A stretch of 64,000 nucleotides of DNA from Isoetes taiwanensis (Eukaryota; Streptophyta; Lycopodiopsida; Isoetales; Isoetaceae): the NCBI GenBank assembly GCA_021234155.1, contig JAJEKV010000054.1:7460655-7524654 (forward strand), in the 5' to 3' direction. A program made the position numbers and the translations under genes. The notes under the pieces were generated by a model that saw nothing but the letters and a program-made list of their open reading frames with translations, searched no databases and was not told the DNA's origin. This document shows positions 54,745-64,000 of this stretch, piece by piece; position 1 is the first letter of the stretch; every line of letters starts with the position of its first letter.

Positions 54745-55818
54745 GTGATGGGGTTTGCAGAGCAATGGCTGCCTTGCGACTTGTGTGCCTTGCTATGGGG
54801 CTTAAATCATCGGGTAACCACTTACTCTGTTTACAGATCAGCAGTTCACCGGAATGATGCATCTCCAGCCTTGCATGGCCAAGAACAGCATGCAAGGAAG
54901 CAGGATGCCTTATCTAGCCATCAATATAACTATGAATTGGAGGCAGTCCAATATTTCCAGGTTGGTCTCAATTGCACCTTGATGCATAGTTTCATTTCTA
55001 TATCGATGTTTGGTGCATAGTTTCATTTCATTTGGAGGCATGCTAGTCTATGCTATAAAATGCATGTCTTAGGGAATACCATGCAGGACAGTTCTTTATC
55101 ATCGTGGCATAAAATGTAAAGCTCCTCAGAGCTTTGAGTATATGGCTGTGGGACGACTGTTTCAACTGGTCAAATATGTAGATGAGTTATACATGTCTAG
55201 AAGAGCAAGGCGTACTGTGTCTACAGTCATGCAATTCAGTGCTATCATTATAACAAACTGAAAAGTGCAGAACATTTTCCAGGTTGGATTTTCAAGGAGA
55301 ACTGCATCTCAGTCATTCTCCAATTGAATTCTCAACCACGTACAAGTATTGTCCATATAAATGTTGCTTTCCTCCCTCCCTTTATGCAGAAAAATAACAT
55401 GTGTGAAATGGCCTGTTTATTCTATTAATTTGCTGGTTTGATATACCAGAAAAAATGGAAGGGATTTTAGGTTCTGCCAATGACGCGAAGGATTCTCGGT
55501 GGTCTTATTCAGAACTTCCCCATAAAGCTGATGGCGTGATTTCCCAGGTAAATGTAACTTGGATTATCAAAGGAAACATGTGAAGAGATCCATGTGCCTA
55601 GTGAGCATCCAGGTATCTAGCATGATGAGGTTTTGTATGCGCATGGTGCATCCTACCTTTTTGTTCAGGAATTATTTTGCCTCATATAGGAGCAAATGAT
55701 AGAGAAGGATAGAGAGCAAATGATACAGATTGTCAAGAGCATTGAAGACAACATTACAGAAGATGTGCTTTATGAGGAAACTGGAAGGATCGTCCGGCTG
55801 CCAATGTATGGAATATGA
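54745..55818 (+). CDS. Probable small spliced gene, product unknown
   Basis: Exon-like blocks: 54745-54960 (MGFAEQWLPCDLCALLWGLN through HQYNYELEAVQYFQ, then |GTTGG); 55450-55547 (acceptor ATACCAG, EKMEGILGSANDAKDSRWSY..., donor TCCCAG|GTAAAT); 55690-55818 (acceptor CATATAG, EQMIEKDREQMIQIVKSIED through EETGRIVRLPMYGI, stop TGA). The last two join in phase and form a convincing C-terminus with a charged helix. The first block does not join in phase, so an exon is missing or it is unrelated. It is head-to-head with the kinase, about 480 bp from that gene's TATA box. Family not recognised. Confidence 0.4.
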
Positions 55819-57830
55819 ATAGATCGTTCACCTGTTACACTTAAGCAAGATCCAAGCTATTTTCTCAATTGATGGCACTGTGGTATAAGACTTGCATGCC
55901 TCCAATGCCTATAGATCAGAATTTAGAATTTGATACATGTAGAAGTTAGCAGTACTGGATTAGGTATATAGATCGTAGACCTGAAGATGCTTACAATTGA
56001 CTCACTGGTCAATTATAATACATACTTGACTCTCTTTATCACCTGGTTTAATAGGTACCCAGATTCCTCCTAAGTATTACTTGTTTGTATTATTAGAAAA
56101 ATTGTAACCCAGCTGGTAATGCTGTGACAAAGCAGGCAGCAGACAACAATTTAGTTGCCAAACTATTTTATTGTACTTCAATAACTAAGTTGCTGCTGAA
56201 TGTCAATATGGACCCAATTAGATCCGAAGAGAGCGCAATTTTGGTTCAAGCTTGAGATATGGATGACTGCAAGGTAAGCGCTATGTTTCTATTTGCAAGG
56301 TAAGCGCTATGTTTCTATTTGTGAACGGATGTGAGGTTTTGCTCATTAGAGTCAATTAATGAAGGATAACTAAGCAACTTCAAGGTTTTAAATCACCAAA
56401 ATCAGAAGAAATGGAAGGGCTCCACTTTGCACATCCTATGTTAGAGTGTATGATCCGCTTGCATTTTTGAAGGCTACAAATAGCTTGATCTGAGCATGAG
56501 AGTAAATTTGAAATTTAATCCTCGTCCTACCCACTCGAAACTTGTCAATTGGCTATCGAAACGGCAATTTAAAGATTGTTGTTTTGCTTATAACATGTCC
56601 ATGCTATTGATGCATTCTGTGAATTTAATTTCATTAATTTCATGCATTCGTCATATGTTCTTGTGCCCATGCCTCACGGGAACTGATAATATGATGGGTG
56701 TAATTGCAACTCTAAGAAGAATTGTCATCATGATGTTCAATGCCAAGGATACGCATTTAGTATAAGAATGCTTGGAGCATTTTCAAAGGTCAGCCTAAAA
56801 AAGTCTGTCTAGGAGACGCTCGTATGTCAAAGTAGTTGCTTGCTAGGGGGCCAATGAGGTTGGTTGAGACGACCTTGATAACGTGTACTGTCAAAAGGGC
56901 AGTGGTAATAATAGTCATCATAGTGGGATTAAAACATCTTCTTGCGGCTGTTCTGGGACAGAATCTTAGAACTCATGCTGGGATGCATAAGCATCTAAAG
57001 ACGGATGATGTGATTCATATGTTGCCTTGTTAAAGAAGGTAGAATGATTTAACGGATCAATTATATGGTCCTAATGAGATTGATTTCATGTTACTTCAAT
57101 GCAATTGTAGTCCTATAAAAGCATTCTACTCTACTCTATTCTTGTATATGGTCTACCTTCAGGAATTTCATATGAAACTTCTCCCTTTTCAAGTTCAAGA
57201 GTCGCTTTGTTTTGGAGAATTGCAGATACTCCATATTCTGATCGTATGGGACTCTTATGACAAAGTTTTGGTCAAGAATGGTACATTCAAAATGGTAGAT
57301 TTTGAGAAAAGATTGGGGCAAAAACAGGGATATGCTCTTGTGGTCAATGCAGGTGGGTTTGATTTGTGGGAAGTGGTGAAGGATGATTGCTCAAGAAGTT
57401 AAGGCGTTGATGCTATATGTTGGAGCATTGTTCTGTGTGAAACAGGTGCGGTAGGGCCGGGATCTGTTTTTCGCTTTGTTGAGTGTGGTGGGTTCTCGGC
57501 AATCCTTTATTTACTTGTTGTTTTAGGGCAGCGTAGAGAAGGTGAAAGATTGCTTTTTAAGTATCTGCACAGGTTCTGCAGTCTCAGTCTGGGATATTAC
57601 TAGCTTATAAGCTGACAATCCTTCTGGAATTCTATAGTTACATAGTATGTGGTTTACCTCAGTGTCGTCCATTTAGAAAAGGTGCTGGGGAGCAGTAGGT
57701 ACAACTAGAACCGTGTTATATGCGACGACACCGCCCTAAAATACTGTTGTTTTGGCATGGCGAGTAAGCTCTTCTCCCCTTCCTTTTTCTTTCCTCACTT
57801 CTTTGCTGTAACTTAAGTTGATCGCCATGC
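55819..57830. other. Mostly noncoding; one ORF of note
   Basis: A 25-bp tandem duplication (GCAAGGTAAGCGCTATGTTT...) lies at 56269-56320. The frame 57088-57402 (contains HILIVWDSYDKVLVKNGTFK and GYALVVNAGGFDLWEVVKDD) looks protein-like but matches nothing I recognise. No other gene is supported. Confidence 0.35.
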
Positions 57831-57837
57831 TTCTACA

Positions 57838-57966
57838 GCCAACACTGGAGCTTATATTCCTGCTGTTGGCTTGGGTATCTAGAAGGCCGACAAAGGAGTT
57901 GTTGGTGACGCTTTAAAGAATGTTGTCAAAGAGTTTTTTATTACCACTGCTAAACTCCTACTTTGA
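57838..57966 (+). pseudogene. Aldo-keto reductase fragment (AKR4-like)
   Basis: After a CTACAG acceptor-like site, the plus strand encodes NTGAYIPAVGLGI, a stop, then KADKGVVGDALKNVVKE and FFITTAKL. This matches the AKR N-terminus (LNTGA.IPAVGLGTW....G.V..AV..A+) joined directly to the LFITSKLW strand, so the catalytic GYRH.D segment is missing. It is a fossil of a single exon or two joined exon pieces. Confidence 0.75.
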
Positions 57967-58285
57967 TTCCGTTGAAATTTTGTGTTTCGATGTGCATTTG
58001 AGTCTGGCAAGAGATTTTTGCAAGTTGTAGTTTAGAACTTCTTCAAGCACTAAACTTTCATATCTTTCCTTGGACTATAGGTTGGTTAATGACATATCAA
58101 TTCTGCATACATTTATGGGAATCAGAAAGAGGTATTCATTATGATTGTGCTGCCATGTTCATGTCAAGGTTTGAATTTTGTGGCATGTTGTACACATTGG
58201 GAAAGCCTTGCACGATTTGTTTGAGACTAATGTAGTGCAACAAGATTTGTGGATTTGTCTGGAAGTAGTGTAAATGCCCTGGAAT

Positions 58286-58318
58286 TTTTTTTATTTTTTA
58301 TTTTTTTTATTTTTTTGC
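58286..58318. repeat. T-rich tract
   Basis: An interrupted poly-T run (TTTTTTTATTTTTT type) of about 30 bases. Confidence 0.8.
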
Positions 58319-58841
58319 ATTTATGTTGTTATAGGTACACAAATTCCTTTACTAAGATACAAATTTCTTCACTAAGATGGTTACAAGGATAGGATGGGTT
58401 CAGGTCCCACTGGTTGGTAATATTTATTTGGCAAACTTGTTATCGTCGTGCAGATATTTGATGCTACAACATATGTTTAATGCTACAAGACGCTCTGTTT
58501 TACTATTTCTCATCAGGACAAGATGCTATAGATGCACACAATGCTGCAATTTCTATTCACGAGAGTATTCTCTCATGGATATTTATATCATCTTTGGTGG
58601 ATAATTTTAATCATAGGCTTGGGAACCTATAATCCAGCATATGTGATTTGTGTTTGCTCGTAGCAGCATCCCATCATGCAACTAATGCACATCATTGTAT
58701 ATATATTAAAACAAAGCAGTTTTATCATTCTAGGCTTGTCTCATGTAATTGGATTACATGCACAAATATTTCTAAAATTGTTACATGCAGAAGTGAATTA
58801 AAAATTGTTACATGCATTTATGCCATTATTAGTGCCCGAAG

Positions 58842-59290
58842 TGACCGCAGGGCTTTATTAGGGCCCGAAGGGCCCGAAATGTTTTTTAATATAACAAGCA
58901 ACCATTAACATTAATTAGCTCAACCCATTGTATCCAACACATTTAAAATAAAATCCCCCTAAAACCCCCTTTGGTTTCGGTGCATATTCACACGGGGGGT
59001 TACGTAGGGTAGCGAGAGCCCCTAAAAACTTACAATACACACCATTAAGTACATTTCCTTAAATCTTGTGGTATTTTGCAAACTTTAATATACAGTGTAC
59101 AAAAACTTGTACAGGCATACCCCACAAACGAGGATCACTATGTATGGTCCAGATCAAGGAATAAAGGGCAAGACAACTCTCGATGTCTGGAGTAACCCCC
59201 CGTGTGAATATGCACCCAAACCAAAGGGAGTTTTAGGCAGATTTTATTTTAAATGTGTTGGATACAATGGTTTGAGCTAATTAATGAAAT
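58842..59290. mobile_element. Fold-back MITE, copy B, 94-bp inverted arms
   Basis: The left arm 58910-59003 (ATTAATTAGCTCAACCCATT to CACGGGGGGTTAC) and the right arm 59192-59285 are inverted repeats differing at about five positions. A core of about 190 bp contains GCATACCCCACAAACGAGGA. Sequence left of the arm (GGGCCCGAAGGGCCCGAAAT) is shared with copy A, so the element may start near 58842. It lies directly against an F1 repeat at its right side. No target duplication was resolved. Confidence 0.8.
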
Positions 59291-59294
59291 AAAC

Positions 59295-60090
59295 TTATAT
59301 CATGAAAAGATGTTTCATGTCAGGTTTATTGAAAAATCTATTTCTTTTGAAACGTTATTTCTTTATTTTATAATAATAATAATAATAATATTATGTCTAT
59401 TGCTCTCTTGGGCCTCGAGAGACCATGGAGCACAAGAACAACAATCTTTACAGCAGTAAAAAGGAACGGTGTACATCCACCGCCTTAATATATGGTCCTA
59501 ATGTTTTTGGTGGCATATGGAACAATGAGTGAAGCACTTCAATGTTCGGGAATTTTTATTAGTAAATTTTTTTGAAACACATTATAAATTTGATACACGT
59601 TTCAAATACTTCAAATTGACATGCATATCACAATTGTAATATGTTTCAAATTTGAAACGCACTACAATTTTCTAACGTGTTGCCAATTTGTAACGCATTT
59701 CACTTGACCCATCAATTGTAACGCGATATAACTTTGATTTGAGACGTCACTTTAAAATTATGATATATTATTAATGTAATGTAAAAAGCGTTTTAAAAAG
59801 CGTTACAAAGGTAGGGTTTTTCTTCTAGTGATAGGTTAATGGAACAGTTAAATTTTCATTTCAATGATTTTGAAATACAAAATTTTTGGTTGGTGTACCC
59901 AAGTGAGGAAGGTAGTTTCTTGCAACAATTCTTAACTCCTTATACCTTGGCAAAAGGGATCGACATGAAAGCTTAGACATTTTTTTGTGGGATCTAATAT
60001 GAAATAATGCTCAACTGCAAAGTTGTATTTCAATCTATAACAATTTGAGATAGTTATTGAATTAAAAAAAGGGACCAACGTTCTATGGAC
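59295..60090. repeat. Dispersed repeat family F1, copy C
   Basis: It matches copy A over nearly its whole length, with an extra stretch of about 165 bp (about 59372-59537, starting with an (ATA)n run) not present in copies A and D. It contains the exact 16-bp palindrome GTTTCAAATTTGAAAC at 59643-59658. Confidence 0.8.
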
Positions 60091-60196
60091 CCAAACTTCA
60101 AACCTTTGGGTAAAAAAAGGCATTATTTAACTTCAAACCTTTGGATAAGGCTGATATTTGTTGAGTTTGGCAGCATTGTTTCTTTGTTTCTTTTCA

Positions 60197-60299
60197 GCTT
60201 TTTTTTTCCCCTGATAAGACCATGTTATTGTCTTCAAAATTAAAAGGTGCCAGTCCAGAACTTCTTCAACAACTAATACCAGATCATGTGAGGAAGCAG
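60197..60299 (+). CDS. Isolated exon-like block
   Basis: PDKTMLLSSKLKGASPELLQ followed by QLIPDHVRKQ ends exactly at CAG|GTGCCA, a plausible donor, and is preceded by a long pyrimidine tract. A second short frame (MDSIFVDALTFAIKVILSTF) lies at 60870-60999 after a CCAG acceptor. These could be exons of one gene fragment. Product unknown. Confidence 0.3.
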
Positions 60300-61075
60300 G
60301 TGCCATTTTTAGTGATGTTCCATTTTTGGATGATTTCTTTTTAAATGCATAAAAATAGCAAGGAAATCAAGATATCTTAAGGGCATTGTGTTTGACATTT
60401 CTCTTGGTTTTGGTTTGCCACAGTTAAGAAAATGGGTAGCTTGAAGCGAATGCCTACATAATCATGTCTAGAGCTTTAACTGCATGCTAAGTTTTTCCAT
60501 TTGAACAATTTTCCAGGTAGGTTTTTTACAAATAGCTTTCTATAATATCAATTGTGGCAATCTGCAGGTGCTAGGAAGAGTACATTGATTGTTGCACCAG
60601 GTTTTTCGTGCAAAAATACCTAATATTGTCAATTGGATTAGGTAAAATGTGCTTATTGCACGGTTTGATCTCCTCTTGCATCATTACGAAGTTGCATCAT
60701 TCTTTTTGCTACAATATTTCAGTAATTTGTTTGATCGCCTAATATGTGGTGCAATTGCATAAATTGCTTCATTTTTGTGTTTGTTACACTATTGTGTTTT
60801 ACATCTTAGATTGTCTATGATGTGTTTACTTATTTATTTTAAATCTTCCAGGAACATCGTATATGAACTAGATGGATAGTATCTTTGTGGATGCTCTGAC
60901 CTTTGCGATCAAAGTTATTCTAAGCACATTCAATAGAACAACCAATGATGATTCGATGATGGGCTGGTCTTTGCTGGGCATAATTTGTCTGCGATAGCTT
61001 TGTAACAATTTGTTTTAATTTAATCTATATTTATATAAAAGTCTTTTTAACAAACTTGATCGTTAAGATTTTCTA

Positions 61076-61076
<1 letters not shown>

Positions 61077-61104
<28 letters not shown>
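61077..61104. repeat. Poly-T tract
   Basis: A pure T run of nearly 30 bases. No LINE coding traces are recognisable beside it. Confidence 0.85.
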
Positions 61105-61108
<4 letters not shown>

Positions 61109-61859
61109 CGATAAATATTGCCATTGCAAATAATAGAAAAATAGTGCAAGTCATACTAAGACCAGAAAGTTCCCTTCAAATAGCCATGTATATGTCTCTC
61201 AAGTTGTACCTCCCTCAAGTGGCGCACCGTAATTTGTAACAACATAGCATTGTGCCAATCTTGGTGATACATTGGTGCTAGGCACACAACCATTACGTCA
61301 AGGTAAAAATTTGAAGTTAAAAGATCATTTGTTGTTTTTATACATGAAGTAGGAGGTTTTTTAGTTGAATATGAAGATAAATGGCATGTTTGCTATTTGT
61401 CAATATTCTATAAATTGCTTGCATGCATAGTTCTCTTTTGCTTTCTCCTTGAACACTTTAAAGTACTATATCAATGAATTGTTGGCTAGTAAATATTTCA
61501 AATGTAAATGGCCGTACTCCTATTGCAATCTTCACATGCAAGTTTCACTTAGAATTTGTCAAAAAGAGCAAAAGGTACTTTTGTGGACTTTAGTCTATTT
61601 TGCGAGAGGTTTAAAATGTAAAGGGTCGGACATACTTCAAAAAGGCGATTGTACACTATATCGAGCGACATTGCCTCAAAGAGTAGAGAGCCCTCATCTT
61701 TGGTGAATATGTTTCTTATTTTTAATGATTAGAATAAAAAATTTTTGATCTAGTTTAACTATTCAAATAAATGACTTGTTGTCTCTGGATTAAGCATGCT
61801 ATATAGGTCAGATGACTTAATATGAAACATTCCATCCTTTTCTATGTTATCTCTAGCTA

Positions 61860-61990
61860 ATTGGGCAAAGGGTTACAAAAGCTAAATGGTTATACACCAA
61901 GAGGCTCCATTGTAACCTTTGCCCCTTCATTCATTACCAAGTCTATTGCTAATATTATGATGATTGGTACAGCCGGTCTGGGACCTCTCC
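61860..61990 (+). pseudogene. Exon fragment cut by an F1 repeat
   Basis: The frame GKGLQKLNGYTPRGSIVTFA followed by PSFITKSIANIMMIGTAGLG has good protein character and runs into the left end of F1 copy D at about 61990. The family was not recognised. Confidence 0.3.
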
Positions 61991-62338
61991 TACATGTATC
62001 TTGCAACATGTCATTGGAATAAATTTGTATCGTGAACGATGTTTTATGTCAGGTTTATTCAAAAATCTATTTCTTTTGAAACGTTCTTTCTTTATTTTGC
62101 AACGCGTTTCAATGTTCAGGAATTTTTATTAGTAGATTTTTTTGAAACATGTTACAAATTTGATACACATTTCAAATACTTCAAATTGAAATGCATATCA
62201 CAATTGTAATATGTTTCAAATTTGAAACGCATTACAATTTTTTAACGTGTTGCCAATTTATAACGCATTTCACTTGACCCATCAATTGTAAGCGATATAA
62301 CCCGATTTGAGACGCCACTTTAAAATTATAATATATTA
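61990..62338. repeat. Dispersed repeat family F1, copy D (left half)
   Basis: It runs from TACATGTATCTTGCAACATG through the palindrome GTTTCAAATTTGAAAC (62213-62228) to AATTATAATATATTAT. It ends about where copy B would begin, so the family splits into left and right halves near this point. Confidence 0.8.
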
Positions 62339-63381
62339 TCTGCCTTATATATATTCTTATAAGGGGCTGCCTGGCTTGAATCGTGGCCGTTGAAGGATCG
62401 TTCTGGCCATTGGTTTGTGCTGACGTGGCGAATCGGACGGGTGAGGTGCATCGCGGAGCATGGGATGGGCACGCGCCCGTGACGAAGCTGGGTTGGGATG
62501 GGATGCCCTACGCCTCGGCCATATCTCGATGTATTGATTAATAATCTGAGTTTGCTGATTGGTTCATCTGCGGGGCAAAATACGGAGGCGGTGTTGCAAG
62601 GGTTGGTGATTGATGTTCTGAGGACAAAATGGAGGCGGGTTTAGAGATGGTAAGTTATGGCTTTTGGCAAATTATAGGGTCGGGGTCTGGCGGCATTGCG
62701 GCGATTGTGTGTAAGTGGAGGAGTCGGGGATCGATTTATTTTGTCCTCGAATCTTCTTCTTTGTGGTTTTCCCTTTCGAGGAAAGCATGTTGACCTTACG
62801 CATGAATCGCCTTTATAAAATTGAAGCTTCAAATACGGTTGAGATTTCCGACAGAGAGGGATCTAAGGCTATTGGCGATGGAGCTCGGAGCAGACCGATT
62901 AGGGATAATAAGTTTTCCTTTATCTTAATGCATTGAATGTCTGCGGAAATGTTTGTGATAACAAATAGTTGTTCTTTGTGCATGTCCGCGAGGAGGACTA
63001 TGCTTACAGCGTTTAGGAATGCGCTTAGCATGATTATTAGGCATACTCCTTCTTCTTGTGCAAAGTCCGTTTTTCAAATATGGTGCTAAGTCCGGTTGTT
63101 TTACGTTACTCTTTTCTTCATAGCCTTCCTTCTTCCTCTTATCAAATCCACCCTTTATTATGCGTTTCATTACGATGGTGTCTGAGGGGATGTTTTGAAG
63201 CCGATTTGGAGAAAATGGGCGTCCATATCGAATTCGATGCGGTGTGAAATGGGTTTTATGGCTTATACTAAAGCCACGGGCGGAGTTTTTTCACATTTCT
63301 TAAATGCGCTTGGTTTCTTCTAGCGGGCATGTGCATTTAATCTTTGCTTGGGCTAGATTTCGGCAATGATCTGGTTTTCAG
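62339..63381. other. No gene confirmed
   Basis: A somewhat GC-richer patch (62380-62520) is followed by mixed sequence. Frames at 62715-62936 and 62925-63170 overlap on opposite strands and cannot both be real. No motif recognised. Confidence 0.35.
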
Positions 63382-63520
63382 GAGCTCCAAGATTGGCACT
63401 CTTGCCGAGTTATTGTTTTCTCTTTCCAGGTCAGGATTTAAAGAAAGATATCAAGATGTCAAGACTGAGTTTATGATCCAATTGTGTGCAAAGAATACCA
63501 AGGGTCTGGACATAGCAGAG
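63382..63520 (+). CDS. Probable single exon of an unknown gene
   Basis: After GGTTTTCAG, the frame SSKIGTLAELLFSLSRSGFK continues ERYQDVKTEFMIQLCAKNTK to GLDIAE|GTAACA, giving both acceptor and donor. The gene would extend beyond the right end of the window. Product unknown. Confidence 0.35.
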
Positions 63521-64000
63521 GTAACAGGATAACGATAGTAGCATAGTTTTTGTACTTATCTTAAGGAGTCTAAGATAAAAATATTATGTGCCATGTTCTG
63601 ATCTGAAGTGGTAAAATGCAGAGGTTAACAAGAAGACCATGGTGGATAATACTATTAAAATAGCTACAAGTTATCATCTGGATGGTGTCAAGGGACATCA
63701 AATATGGATATAGTGTGACAACCATGATTTTAAATATGGGTTTAGGAGCTCTGATATGGACTCCACTAGAATACGCCATCCATAGATTCATGTTCCATAT
63801 GAGAAGCTCAAGCTACTGGTAAACAAAATCGTTCATCACATTTAGTTCTATTGAATACGGTAAAGTGGCATTAAAATGAGCATTTTTATCTCTTATCTTT
63901 TTATTCTGAGCCTATTGTGTTTGTTCATCTTTTCATTTTAATTGGTATTGTATGCGACATGCAGATGCTTCAAAATTACGCAAGCTCGGTTGAGTATATA

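Overview
This window looks like nuclear DNA of a land plant with a large, repeat-filled genome. The plant-type evidence is the non-LTR retrotransposons (DUF4283/CCHC-like ORF1, AP-type endonuclease, zf-RVT tail), remnants of a family-1 UDP-glycosyltransferase, chlorophyllase, CUL3-type cullin and AKR4-like aldo-keto reductase, and a CDPK/PPCK-like kinase. The mix of elements, including a possible Penelope-like reverse transcriptase, would suit a fern, another seed-free plant or a gymnosperm. That placement is inference, not proof.

Layout. 1-5026 and 20968-26491 are two direct copies of one large DNA transposon segment. Each has, on the minus strand, a decayed DDE-like transposase gene, then a 140-bp satellite built from the palindrome AAGGAATATTCCTT, then a small conserved ORF. 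Each ends in a C/A-rich then G/T-rich tract able to fold on itself. The second copy is preceded by a convergent, intron-bearing Ulp1-like (C48) protease gene (17300-20961) that probably belongs to the same element. Between the copies lie a plus-strand LINE with an (AAAT)n tail (5027-7362), a Penelope-like RT remnant split by a MITE (7440-8913), a LINE 3' end with a GGAA tail (9657-9998), a T-rich stretch, and a LINE (13117-16985) split by a roughly 2.1-kb insertion.

26715-37517 holds a 5'-truncated LINE followed by a nearly complete minus-strand LINE of about 10 kb. Its ORF2 has one in-frame stop and about three frameshifts. Its ORF1 carries nested tandem duplications and is interrupted by a 905-bp hAT-like element with an exact 8-bp target duplication. 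37.5-52.5 kb is gene-poor. It contains a UGT remnant, several probable exons of a minus-strand gene (42.4-44.0 kb), a GC-rich LINE (44062-46775), a cullin pseudogene, a fold-back element and a chlorophyllase remnant.

The one clearly intact host gene is a single-exon Ser/Thr kinase (53198-54175, minus). It has a TATA box and a hexanucleotide repeat over its predicted transcription start. A probable small spliced gene lies head-to-head with it (54745-55818, plus). The rest, to 64000, is fossil repeats (a dispersed AT-rich family with four copies and a second fold-back element), an aldo-keto reductase fragment and a few isolated exon-like stretches.

The two transposon copies differ largely at CAG/CTG sites, with small indels. 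Some frame breaks in the repeats may therefore be sequencing or consensus errors and not real decay.
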